Assembly (NCBI RefSeq): GCF_000003605.2
Contig: NW_003108084.1
Span: 988,775 to 1,014,485, forward strand
DNA length: 25,711 nt
Direction: 5' to 3'
DNA from: Saccoglossus kowalevskii
Taxonomy: Eukaryota > Hemichordata > Enteropneusta > Harrimaniidae
Numbering within the stretch: position 1 is the stretch's first letter; each line of letters opens with the position of its first letter. Both the position numbers and the translations under genes were made by a program. The notes under the pieces were generated by a model, which did not search any database, had not been told where the DNA came from, and saw only the letters and a list, made by a program, of their open reading frames with translations. This document shows positions 10,301-16,999 of this stretch, piece by piece.

Positions 10301-13300
10301 ACTCAGAGTTGCACCTGGTGGTCACGTTGGACGTTTCTGTATTTGGACTGAAAGTGCTTTCAGAAAGTTGGACAATCTCTACGGCACATGGAAGAAACCT
10401 TCTAAAGAAAAGAACAACTACAAGTAAGTTAGAAATGTGGGTCTATATGGGTGCTTAATGTTAGATGTATTGTCGGCAAAATTTAGCCCTTTTTACCTTG
10501 CCTGTATCATCAAAGATGGAAGGGAAAAATTGATGTTCGGCATTGTCATCGTTGATAATATAGCCCTTTTAATGCTAAGTAACTAAACCAAAAATCAAAT
10601 CTGAAAGTTGCAGCACTTGTGTTCCACACTGGTCTAAATCTAAATTATTATGCCATTTATTACTGCTATATTTATTGACTTCACTACAATAAATCTTAGT
10701 CATGCATTGCCATTTAGAATTCTGCTTTGGGAACTTACTGAATGCATTTAATCTAGGAAGTTTGGAATTTGCTTGGCCACTGTGGCAATACTAGTAAACC
10801 AGTGAAAATGTTTCACATCGAATATTGATTTTTGTGATACTCCTCCAACTTTTATCATGAAGTTAGATGACTCGCTAAGATGCTGGTATCATTGCTGATA
10901 CTCCATTGCAAAGAAATGATGAGACTTTAACTTCATGGTCCGTGTTTTTGATATTCTTTGATAAAACTGAAGTTCTGATCTTTGCTGTGAAATCAATGTC
11001 GCTAGTTTTTCATCATAGTACAATTGTAATATTTACGCAAGTTTTGTTATTTCAGCTTGCCAATGCCCAAGATGACATACACTGATCTTGGAAGACTTAT
11101 GAAGAGTGATGAAATCCGCAGACAACTCAAACCAACAAAGTAAGCGGAAGTTTGTTGTTGCATGCACACTAAATCTACCATATTTAGTTCTCATTTTGCC
11201 AGTAGGCTTGAACAAAAATTGAAATTTGCCAGTCGTAATTTCATGAATTTTGTATTCAAATACATCTCATTCATAATGTTTTATAATGAAATCACAATGT
11301 TATTCAGCCTCTTATTTTTATTGGGGTGGTGGTGGTGGTTGGGGGGGGGTACTGCTACTCATCAGTGGCTAAAATACTGTAAATTGTTTGTGAATACAGG
11401 ATTTTTGTTATGGCATTCCTAAAAAAAAAATTGTGAATGTAGCTGACTCTCTGGTCATAGGACCCCAGAAAAATTTTCACTGCTTTAAAATGCGATTTCC
11501 ATGGGCTCATGAAGTTTGCAAAGATGTCTCTTGAAAAAATAAAGCGGTTTCCAGAATTATAAGCTGCCAAATTTACCCATTTTTTTTAAAAATCTGTGTA
11601 GAAGGAAGGAGGATATCACACTCAGGCTTGATGTTAACTTTGTAACTAAATGTACATTGCATATATATTTACTATTGTCTGTTAAGTATAGAAATTTCAC
11701 TTGTCCTGTGCTTAGGACTACCCACTCTAATTGCATCAAGGCCCTAAATTTAGAAGTCGCAAACACCACAAAATGCTTTAATGCATTATACAGATATTAT
11801 TCAAAATTACTTCCCATCATTTTTAATTTGGGTTAGTGAAATGTATCATAGTATATACTGTAGTTCACATGATTTCCCTAGGTTGGCCAATTCAATTTGT
11901 AGTGTCCTGCCCTGGCTTGCACATATTTTGTTTTAGCTCAGTTCATTATATACTGTTAGCATTTTTCTATTGCGAAGAAATGATGAGTCTTCAACTTCAT
12001 GGTCCGTGTTTTTGAAATTCTGTGATAATATTGAAGTTCTGATCTTTGCCAAAAACTTGTTTGTCTTCAGTGCTCAAGTTCTTGTTATTGAAAAAGCACA
12101 GGTGATTCATTTTCATGTATATACAAATACACCTGATTCAAAGTAGTCTAGAGATGAATTTAAATTTCTTTGTAATGTTTTAAATTTGCTTAGAACACTT
12201 TAGCAGTCTTACCCTAAATCAAACTTGCATGGCCAGAACAATTTGATGCTAATTTCTGGTACCTTTATTGCAGTCGTAAGGCCGTTAAGCGCCATGTACT
12301 GAAGAAGAATCCACTGAAGAACGTGCGTGTGATGACTAGATTGAATCCCTATGCCAAGACAGCTAAGCGCCATGCTAAGCTGTTCGAGGAGAGACGTCAG
12401 AAGGCAAAGGATGACCTTCTTAACAAGAAACGTGGTGTAAGTATCATAACAAAGTGAGAGTGGTTTTATAATTGTATGAAAATAATTTCAGGCATGAAAT
12501 GTAACGCACAACCTGTGATTCAAACTCGCACACCAGGCTTGTTAACACCTTGTCAATGTTGGTGGATGGCTGACCACATTCACATAACGCACAACCTGTG
12601 ATTCAAACTCGCACACCAGGCTTGTTAACACCTTGTCAATGTTGGTGGATGGCTGACCACATTCACATAACGCACACCAGGCTTGTTAACACCTTGTCAA
12701 TGTTGGTGGATGGCTGACCACATTCACATAACGCACAACCTGTGATTCAAACTCGCACACCAGGCTTGTTAACACCTTGTCAATGTTGGTGGATGGCTGA
12801 CCACATTCACATAACGCACAACCTGTGATTCAAACTCGCACACCAGGCTTGTTAACACCTTGTCAATGTTGGTGGATGGCTGACCACATTCACATAACGC
12901 ACACCAGGCTTGTTAACACCTTGTCAATGTTGGTGGATGGCTGACCACATTCACATAACGCACAACCTGTGATTCAAACTCGCACACCAGGCTTGTTAAC
13001 GCCTTGTCAATGTTGGTGGATGGCTGACCACATTCACATAACGCACAACCTGTGATTCAAACTCGCACACCAGGCTTGTTAACGCCTTGTCAATGTTGGT
13101 GGATGGCTGACCACATTCACATAACGCACAACCTGTGATTCAAACTCGCACACCAGGCTTGTTAACACCTTGTCACTGCCGATGGATGGCTGACCATGAG
13201 ACAAATGGTGTATCATGTAGCTCTGATATGGATGTTCATTTATACAGTATCTGTTCTATATAGTAACACATGCACTTGTTTGAAAATGACAGGTGTGACC

Positions 13301-16300
13301 ATGGTAAAAATAAGTCATATTTAAATGATACATGCATTTATGTAAAAAAAACATAATTCTATTGTCAAAATAAATTAACCTCTAATCATCCAGCATACAA
13401 TACAATTTTTAGTTCATTTGCACACCTATTGGAGATGTGCTTCATGACTGTTTCAGATTTTATTTTTCTTGCATATTCACATATTAAAGCCACTATTCAC
13501 TACGTTCAGTTACCAATGTAGACTCCTGTCAGTCAAAATGACTATTTTGAACTGTAGGCATTAATTAGTGATTCTGCCAATGACTGAGAGATAGAATCTA
13601 GGTCAGGGGAAGTCCCATGACCCCAAGATTCTTTTCCCTTGCATCACGAACTAAGTGACCGAGCCCATATGGCGGCGCCGTTAGGGCTGGATATCCACTC
13701 TTCTTTTTCTCTGCATCGAGCGGGGATGAAGTTTAGCGGCTCTGCCTTGATCACTTGCTTTTTTGTTTCCGCTTCTGCGGCATTCGACATTGTAGCTGGT
13801 AGGATAAGTTTTCCTTGTCATTTTTACCCTAGTGCCGTTTTTCCTTTTGTGTGTAGCATTTTTCAAAACGAAGAAATAAAACATGATTTTCCCTAGGTTG
13901 GGCAATTCAATTTGTAGTGTCCTGGCCTGGCTTGCACATATTTTGTTTTAGCTCAGTTCATTATATACTGTAAGCATTTTTCTATTGCGAAGAAATGATG
14001 AGTCTTCAACTTCATGGTCCGTGTTTTTGAAATTCTGTGATAATATCGAAGTTCTGATCTTTGCAAGAAACTTGTTTGTCTTCAACAAGTCATATTTAAA
14101 TGATGCACATGCATTTATGTAAAAAAAACATAATTCTATTGTCAAAATAAATTAACCTCTAATCATCCAGCATACAATACAATTTTTAGTTCATTTGCAC
14201 ACCTATTGGAGATGTGCTTCATGATTTTATTGGTCCCTGTTCGGACGTAGTCCGAAAACGGGGACTTATGTTTTGCCCTGTGTGCGTCCGTCCGTGCGTG
14301 ATCACCTGTATCTCGAACATGCATGGACCGATTAAGTTCAAACTTCACTCATACATCACACATCATATGGGACATATGCACATGCATTTTTTTCATGATC
14401 CGATTAACGATAGCCGAATAGCGGCCATTTTAAGGCCACAAATGAATCAAAATCACACATTTTCACCATTACGGACCCGGATCTCAGTTATGCATGGACG
14501 GATTTTGTTCAAATTTGGTACATTAAACATAATAGAACCTTGATGCACGTCATTTTTTATTTTGGATCGGGTTTGAAATGGCCGACTGGCGGCCATTTTG
14601 TTTTAAAGAATTCAGTTCTGGATTCGTATCCGAGACGTGTCTGGATTGATCAAGTTCAAACTTCACACACACGTGGTACATCATGTCACAAATAGATTTG
14701 TGCATTTGTTTCATGATCTGCTTAACAATAGCTGAATGATGGCCATTTTAAGGCCGAAAATGCATTAAAATCACGGATTTTCACAATTCCGGAACCAGAT
14801 CTCAGACGTCGAGTTAGAGGCTTGATGGTGGAGGTATCGATATTTTTTCGGTCTCCCCCTGCCGATCGGAGGGCATCCTCACAATCGGTGTTTTCAGGCG
14901 ATGGTTTACCCGACTTTACCGGCTACAGCGAGGCTGTGCCCCCTGGGGGTCTTTCCTCCTATGGGGCTTGTTGCGGGTCTCTTTGTGGATCCTCGCACGG
15001 CGCCGGGTTTGCCTCCGAGTTGGGGGCTTCGGTCGAAGGACTGTCTGAGCAAATTGCGTCCCTGGCAGGCCAGGTAGATCAAACTCAGTCGAAGCAAGCT
15101 GTCTCCACTGTGGCCCTTCAGTGGGCAAGCAGGAAGAAACACGAAAGCATCGCTCGCATTCAAACAAGTCTCTTCCGGGGAACCCTGCGAATTTACCTTA
15201 GTGTCCGGTCCCCGCTGTGGGTTTTGACTCTCTTCTTCGGGCGTCCTCAGGGAACTGACCCTGTCATGAGACGCACAGTCAAGCATGCACACTCTCTCTT
15301 AAGTGGAAAGGAGACGGTGCGCTCGCGTTGGATATAGCTGGGACCTCGGGCAGTCCCTCAGAGTCTTCCATCCGTAACGACTCGCTGAGCTACGCCATTG
15401 GGTTGATGCAGTATCATTGATCCTAGTTATACGATGTAAATACCCTCACCCTTGATCCTAAGGTGACCACTTACGGTTGCTTCAACGCTTATGGGGTCAC
15501 TGGCGTTGGGATCCAAAGCAACCCTGCCGGCACGTCTCTCCCTGTTCGGCCGAGTGGGGCGCGCAAACATTGTTGATGGGTGGACGTTGGTCAGCCGCGG
15601 AGGAGGTAATACTTAAGTCTCTTGGGTGGGGTAAAATCTTATGCAATACTTTCCGCTGGACCAATCGCTACCCGGTCGGTGTGGTTTCGGGATCAGACCC
15701 AAAAGTCTGGGATGAAACCAAAACACCTCCCAACCGGATCCCAAGGCTCCTTCCCCAGACCCCGGTACCACGATGAGCGTTCTCGCCAGCTCAATCTGAG
15801 ACGATCCATCACACCCTGAGGGCAGAGTTGCTTGAGTGCATTATTTAGACTGGCGTAGTAGTAGTTTTGTAGTTTAAATAAAATAAAAAAATTCGCGAAA
15901 TGGAGGTGTTAGTGCGAAATCCCCTGTAACTGCGAAATCACCCAGACTGGTTTATTCTGTATGGCCCTCTATCGAGACTGCCCGAACCTGTCGATTTTTC
16001 AACGGGTAATTATGGTAATGAGTGTTCTAATTGACTATCATCTAAGCCAATCACGTCTCTTCAACTGACCTCTGACCGAGAAGACATCGGCTGATTGTAG
16101 CAGCTGATTTTTTTTTTTTTTTTTTCATTCTATGACTAGTACGAGTTACTATTTTACACGTTGTGATGAATTAAAAACGACTACTACGACAAACTTAAAT
16201 TTCAACGTGCTGCCATGTTGGGTCTGCAGTGTGACCTTTACAATGTTGACCTCATTATGCACGTATTTCCGTGCCCACCTCATTATAATATGTGCATCAT

Positions 16301-16865
16301 GAATATTTAATAGCAATGAATTTCCTACAGAATAAACCAGTGATTTCGCACTAACACCTCCATTTTGCAGATTTTTTTTTATTAGCTCCGCTGTCGACTT
16401 TGTGCAACAAGGTGCAGTCTTAGACGCGCATTTTTCGCTGGCAAACTGAGTCAGGCGGTACATCTCCACCTCAGTGACGCAGACTGGAAATCTTCCACCC
16501 TCTTTGTTCGGGGAATGGCGGGTGCAGTCTCGGAGCTTCGGAGTGCATTGAACCAGAGGGTTCAGATTTTATTTTTCTTGCATATTCACATATTAGAGCT
16601 ACTTTTTATGGAATGTCATTCTCTGGTTTCAAACCGTTTTCATGTTACCAAGGACAATGTGCTGCTATATTGCATCCACAATTGATAATTTCATAAGAAA
16701 ATGAAAACAGTTTTAATTCATTGGATATAATCTGTGTTTTTTTGCTAGATTTCTCCTAAAGCTGCTAAGAAGCTGAAGAGAAACAAGGGCAAAGCAAAGG
16801 GAAAGGGAAAACCAAAACCAAAAGGCAAAGATGATGGAAAAGGCAAGGCTAAAGGAAAAAAATAA
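1397..16865 (+). CDS. RPL4: 60S ribosomal protein L4 (uL4), nine exons
   Basis: Structural protein of the large ribosomal subunit; in this family an extended internal loop lines the peptide exit tunnel. Coding exons are 1397-1399, 1723-1900, 2358-2603, 4831-4955, 9353-9482, 10267-10423, 11056-11139, 12274-12436 and 16749-16865, all with GT-AG introns and matching phases. They give 1203 bases and 400 residues. Exon 1 contributes only the ATG, as in vertebrate RPL4. Diagnostic stretches: [12 protein letters not shown] near the start, [20 protein letters not shown] and [20 protein letters not shown] in exon 3 (tunnel loop), [17 protein letters not shown] in exon 5, [19 protein letters not shown] in exon 6 and VLKKNPLKN in exon 8. 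The C-terminal extension (about 363-400) is Lys/Gly rich and shorter than in vertebrates, whose proteins have about 427 residues. All key regions are intact. The introns host U18-family snoRNAs. Confidence 0.97.
1400..1722 (+). other. RPL4 intron 1
   Basis: GTGAGT donor and TTTTGCAG acceptor, 323 bases, phase 0. I see no snoRNA with paired C and D boxes and no repeat in it. Confidence 0.85.
1723..1900 (+). CDS. RPL4: RPL4 exon 2 (residues 2-60)
   Basis: Acceptor TTTTGCAG, donor GTAAGT at 1901, phase 1 exit. It encodes [16 protein letters not shown] through PYAVSKAAG, with the conserved [17 protein letters not shown]. Confidence 0.97.
1901..2357 (+). other. RPL4 intron 2, hosting a U18-like snoRNA
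   Basis: A 457-base phase 1 intron. It contains a C-rich/G-rich stem (CAACCCCC at 2111-2118 with GGGGGTTG at 2139-2146), the snoRNA at 2193-2271, and a tandem pair of GATTTAGAAATTTA at 2301-2314 and 2318-2331. The snoRNA ends 86 bases before the splice acceptor, a usual spacing for intronic box C/D genes. Confidence 0.85.
2193..2271 (+). ncRNA. box C/D snoRNA, U18 family, diverged guide (intron 2)
   Basis: The terminal stem is TGCAAAGA (2193-2200) pairing with TCTTTGCA (2264-2271), 8 perfect pairs. C box ATGATGA lies at 2202-2208, D box CTGA at 2260-2263, and a D'-like TTGA follows the guide. The guide segment GGTCTGTGTT (2222-2231) differs by one base from GGTCCGTGTT in the other three copies. 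That change turns a C-G pair with 28S rRNA AACACGGACC into a U-G pair. The rest of the body has diverged far more from the other copies. It would be processed from the spliced RPL4 intron and guide 2'-O-methylation, or it may be losing function. Confidence 0.8.
2358..2603 (+). CDS. RPL4: RPL4 exon 3 (residues 61-142)
   Basis: Acceptor TTCACAG, donor GTAGGA at 2604, phase 1 at both ends. It carries the Gly/Arg-rich exit-tunnel loop of uL4 with [19 protein letters not shown]. Confidence 0.97.
2604..4830 (+). other. RPL4 intron 3
   Basis: A 2227-base phase 1 intron, mostly featureless AT-rich sequence. It contains the MITE-like element at 3910-4123 and a short inverted repeat around TTTCAGGTC/GACCTGAAA at about 4729-4756. 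ATGATG occurs (e.g. 3357-3362) but without a paired D box and terminal stem, so no snoRNA is called. Vertebrate RPL4 has U16 in an intron; I do not find an equivalent here. Confidence 0.8.
3910..4123. mobile_element. MITE-like element with CAGTA-type inverted ends
   Basis: The left end reads ATTACAGTATA then GGAATACTTTATTTTCGCT. The right end, reverse-complemented, reads ATTACAATACGGT then AGAATACTTTATTTTCGCT. The inner 18 bases are identical. A second set of TTTTCGCTGAA motifs lies just inside both ends. The element is 214 bases with no coding capacity. CAGTA-like termini recall hAT-type non-autonomous elements, but no clear target duplication is seen, so the superfamily is uncertain. Confidence 0.65.
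4831..4955 (+). CDS. RPL4: RPL4 exon 4 (residues 143-184)
   Basis: Acceptor CTATTTTTAG, donor GTAAGT at 4956, phase 1 in and phase 0 out. It encodes [17 protein letters not shown] to KAWSDIQK. Confidence 0.97.
6020..6430 (+). repeat. left arm of long imperfect inverted repeat
   Basis: This arm matches the complement of about 7115-7490 and 8038-8105. Shared anchors in order: GCTCAGTTTATCTTT, TAAATCTCTTCCG, TTGGTTAATTAG, GACCTATT, CATGGCGGAT, AAGTTGAATTTTA, AACAATTCAA and ATCACTACTGAGTAATAATC. The last two match over about 10 and 20 bases. No open frame is conserved between the arms. Confidence 0.8.
7115..8105 (-). repeat. right arm of long inverted repeat, interrupted by a nested insertion
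   Basis: Reverse-complement partner of about 6020-6430. Alignment breaks at the T tract near 7496-7510 and resumes at about 8038 (CTGAGC and upstream at 8048-8068). This shows that the hairpin-headed repeat at 7511-8037 inserted after the inverted repeat formed. The spacer between the arms (6431-7114) is unique sequence with no gene. Confidence 0.75.
7511..8037 (+). mobile_element. hairpin-headed repeat, family A, full-length copy
   Basis: It begins with the stem AGCTCCGCT...AGCGGAGCT, which has an inner TCGAC-TTT-GTCGA, then CTTAT and a GTCCG-rich run (7557-7576). The body is about three degenerate units of 110-160 bases, each with GATATCTTCAATTCTCTAATT and GGTAAAAAGTGATATTTTCG. It ends in GCTATCTCAGCC...GGCTGCTTGTT. 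A shorter copy is at 17166-17411 and a head fragment at 16384. All follow T-rich sequence. It has no coding capacity. A hairpin end plus internal tandem units would fit a non-autonomous Helitron/Helentron-type element, but that is inference. Confidence 0.65.
9353..9482 (+). CDS. RPL4: RPL4 exon 5 (residues 185-227)
   Basis: Acceptor TTTTATTACAG, donor GTGAGT at 9483, phase 0 in and phase 1 out. It encodes [17 protein letters not shown] and the following [11 protein letters not shown]. Confidence 0.97.
9483..10266 (+). other. RPL4 intron 5
   Basis: A 784-base phase 1 intron. I see no repeat and no convincing snoRNA: a TGATGA near 10170 lacks a CTGA and stem before the acceptor. Confidence 0.8.
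10267..10423 (+). CDS. RPL4: RPL4 exon 6 (residues 228-279)
   Basis: Acceptor TGTATTTAG, donor GTAAGT at 10424, phase 1 in and phase 2 out. It carries [19 protein letters not shown] and [15 protein letters not shown]. Confidence 0.97.
10424..11055 (+). other. RPL4 intron 6, hosting U18
   Basis: A 632-base phase 2 intron. Apart from the snoRNA at 10908-10985, nothing is recognised. The snoRNA ends 70 bases before the acceptor, the classic distance for coupling of snoRNP assembly to splicing. Confidence 0.85.
10908..10985 (+). ncRNA. SNORD18: box C/D snoRNA U18, copy in intron 6
   Basis: A 78-nt gene with a perfect 7-bp terminal stem GCAAAGA (10908-10914) / TCTTTGC (10979-10985). C box ATGATGA is at 10916-10922 and D box CTGA at 10975-10978. 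The guide GGTCCGTGTTT starts at 10938 and precedes a D'-like TTGA. It pairs with the 28S rRNA motif AAACACGGACC, the known U18 target for 2'-O-methylation. Vertebrate U18 genes also lie in RPL4 introns, so host and guest are conserved. It is expected to be released by exonucleolytic trimming of the debranched intron and to act in the nucleolus. Confidence 0.93.
11056..11139 (+). CDS. RPL4: RPL4 exon 7 (residues 280-307)
   Basis: Acceptor GTTATTTCAG, donor GTAAGC at 11140, phase 2 at both ends. It encodes [20 protein letters not shown] onward to KPT. Confidence 0.96.
11868..12071 (+). repeat. snoRNA-bearing block, source copy in intron 7
   Basis: About 204 bases, from ACATGATTTCCCTAGG to CTTGTTTGTCTTCA, match 13881-14083 with only scattered differences. 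The block contains the whole U18 gene plus about 100 bases of 5' flank. Confidence 0.9.
11972..12049 (+). ncRNA. SNORD18: box C/D snoRNA U18, copy in intron 7
   Basis: 78 nt, terminal stem GCGAAGA/TCTTTGC (one G-U pair), C box ATGATGA at 11980-11986, D box CTGA at 12039-12042, and the same GGTCCGTGTTTTTGA guide and D' region as the intron 6 copy. It is nearly identical to the intron 8 copy (one base different, T12032 versus C14047). Confidence 0.92.
12274..12436 (+). CDS. RPL4: RPL4 exon 8 (residues 308-362)
   Basis: Acceptor TTTATTGCAG, donor GTAAGT at 12437, phase 2 in and phase 0 out. It carries [21 protein letters not shown], cut short here, and the basic helix that follows. Confidence 0.96.
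12502..13200 (+). repeat. 83-bp minisatellite with 83/83/61 higher-order structure
   Basis: Nine units start at 12502, 12585, 12668, 12729, 12812, 12895, 12956, 13039 and 13122. Lengths are 83, 83, 61, 83, 83, 61, 83, 83 and a diverged last unit. Short units lack 22 bases lying between two CGCAC copies, consistent with slippage at that microhomology. Units 1-6 thus form two 227-bp trimers. G replaces A in TTAACACC in units 7 and 8 only. The array starts 65 bases after the exon 8 donor. No open frame runs through it. Confidence 0.97.
13311..13506 (+). repeat. intron 8 duplicated segment D, copy 1 (intact)
   Basis: From AAGTCATATTTAAATGAT to about CATATTAAAGC. It matches 14090-14224 and then 16561-16605, so the second copy is split by an insertion. 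Confidence 0.9.
13669..13798 (+). other. CpG-rich promoter/first-exon-like island
   Basis: The ATG at 13669 sits in CATATGGCGGCGCCG, a good match to a YY1-type site overlapping a start codon, as in many housekeeping promoters. The frame is open for 43 codons to a possible donor GTAGGA at 13799. It includes a hydrophobic stretch ([18 protein letters not shown]) that could be a membrane segment. The composition contrasts with the AT-rich intron, and the island joins the copied snoRNA block at 13881. No family is recognised. It may be a captured 5' exon, a retro-fragment or chance. Confidence 0.25.
13881..14083 (+). repeat. snoRNA-bearing block, duplicate in intron 8
   Basis: Matches 11868-12071 of intron 7. 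It joins segment D copy 2 at CTTCAA/CAAGTCATATTT, a junction absent from intron 7. Confidence 0.9.
13987..14064 (+). ncRNA. SNORD18: box C/D snoRNA U18, copy in intron 8
   Basis: 78 nt with stem GCGAAGA/TCTTTGC, C box ATGATGA at 13995-14001, D box CTGA at 14054-14057 and an unchanged guide GGTCCGTGTTT. It differs from the intron 7 copy at one base. It ends about 2.7 kb before the splice acceptor, because a 2.3-kb insertion lies between. It is intact in sequence, but this position is unusual for efficient splicing-coupled processing. Confidence 0.88.
14085..14224 (+). repeat. segment D, copy 2, left part
   Basis: Near-identical to 13311-13447, including TAAAAAAAACATAATTC and GGAGATGTGCTTCATGA, then abruptly leaves the match at 14225. 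The missing right part reappears at 16561. Confidence 0.9.
14231..14820 (+). mobile_element. hairpin-headed repeat, family B, with about 165-bp internal units
   Basis: It starts TCCCTGTTCGGAC-GTA-GTCCGAAAACGGGGA, then CTTATG and a GTCCGTCCGTGCG run (14285-14299). The body is about three degenerate units, each with ATCTC/GAGAC, GCATGGACGGATT or similar, GTTCAAACTTCA, a purine-rich CATGATC and GGCCATTTTAAGGCC. They begin near 14309, 14480 and 14632. No transposase is seen. Confidence 0.6.
14822..15840 (+). pseudogene. GC-rich decayed coding-like relic, possibly retroelement gag
   Basis: The base composition jumps to GC-rich. The frame from 14822 is open for 171 codons, with a Ser/Gly/Pro-rich start and a helix-forming part ([20 protein letters not shown] at about residues 74-93) followed by [11 protein letters not shown]. 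Further on, near 15473-15530, the frames GCFNAYG and [10 protein letters not shown] look like a frameshifted CCHC knuckle. This order (coiled region, basic stretch, knuckle) resembles gag-like ORF1 of tyrosine-recombinase (DIRS-type) retroelements, but the match is from memory and weak. Stops and frameshifts after 15337 show decay. Host exon function is unlikely. Confidence 0.35.
15890..16378. mobile_element. fold-back MITE-like element
   Basis: Left AATGGAGGTGTTAGTGCGAAAT-type sequence (15898-15920, here beginning GAAATGG) and ACTGGTTTATTCTGTA (15946-15961) recur inverted at 16326-16369. The left arm has about 25 extra bases, which repeat GCGAAATC. A-rich and T-rich runs extend the arms outward. 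It is about 490 bases with no coding capacity. Confidence 0.6.
16384..16413 (+). repeat. head fragment of repeat family A
   Basis: TTAGCTCCGCTGTCGACTTTGT matches the start of the 7511 copy, then diverges before completing the hairpin. The following 16414-16560 is moderately GC-rich and unassigned. Confidence 0.55.
16561..16605 (+). repeat. segment D, copy 2, right part
   Basis: TTCAGATTTTATTTTTCTTG and the following CATATTCACATATTA match 13454-13498. This resumes copy 2 after the insertion. Confidence 0.85.
16749..16865 (+). CDS. RPL4: RPL4 exon 9 (residues 363-400, stop)
   Basis: Acceptor TTTTTGCTAG, phase 0. It encodes [20 protein letters not shown] followed by a Lys/Gly/Pro tail ending GKAKGKK and TAA. 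This eukaryote-specific tail is low-complexity and varies in length among animals. Confidence 0.95.
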   Translation: MSPKAAKKLKRNKGKAKGKGKPKPKGKDDGKGKAKGKK

Positions 16866-16888
16866 ATGCTCTCAGTATTCAGAGTCAA

Positions 16889-16946
16889 AATAAAATGTAC
16901 TTCTGACCACTTGTAATGTCATAGATGGATAGAAGGAATAAATAAA
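16889..16946 (+). terminator. RPL4 poly(A) signals
   Basis: AATAAA at 16889-16894 and overlapping copies at 16937-16942 and 16941-16946, the latter followed by a TTGTTTGTTTAT downstream element. The expected 3' UTR is about 40-110 bases, which is typical of ribosomal protein mRNAs. Confidence 0.7.
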
Positions 16947-16999
16947 TGCATGCAAACTTGTATTGTTTGTTTATATTGCTGTAGGTATGGTACTGGAAT

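Larger units (their letters stand above)
11140..12273 (+). other. RPL4 intron 7, hosting U18
   Basis: A 1134-base phase 2 intron. It contains a G/T-rich run (11323-11349) and the snoRNA block at 11868-12071 that is duplicated into intron 8. The snoRNA ends 224 bases before the acceptor, farther than usual. Confidence 0.85.
14225..16560. mobile_element. 2.3-kb composite insertion into segment D copy 2
   Basis: Comparison with the intact copy at 13311-13506 defines this insertion. It contains a hairpin-headed repeat (14231-14820), a GC-rich decayed coding-like relic (14822-15840), a fold-back MITE (15890-16378) and fragments of repeat family A (from 16384). No clear target duplication is visible at the edges, so several events may be layered. 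Confidence 0.7.
12437..16748 (+). other. RPL4 intron 8 (4.3 kb, repeat-rich)
   Basis: A phase 0 intron. In order it holds a tandem array (12502-13200), a duplicated segment D1 (13311-13506), a CpG-rich exon/promoter-like island (13620-13880), the copied snoRNA block (13881-14083), the second D copy (14085-14224, resuming at 16561) and the 2.3-kb insertion between them. The final 140 bases up to the acceptor TTTTTTGCTAG are plain. Confidence 0.85.

Noticed and set aside
12502-13200. CRISPR-like array
   Set aside because: Units are contiguous with no unique spacers, and the genome is animal; this is a minisatellite.
13948-14145. 65-residue minus-strand frame over the intron 8 snoRNA
   Set aside because: It lies antisense to a snoRNA and duplicated intron sequence, with no coding signal.
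14214-14543. 109-residue frame over repeat family B
   Set aside because: It follows degenerate tandem units and is not conserved between units.
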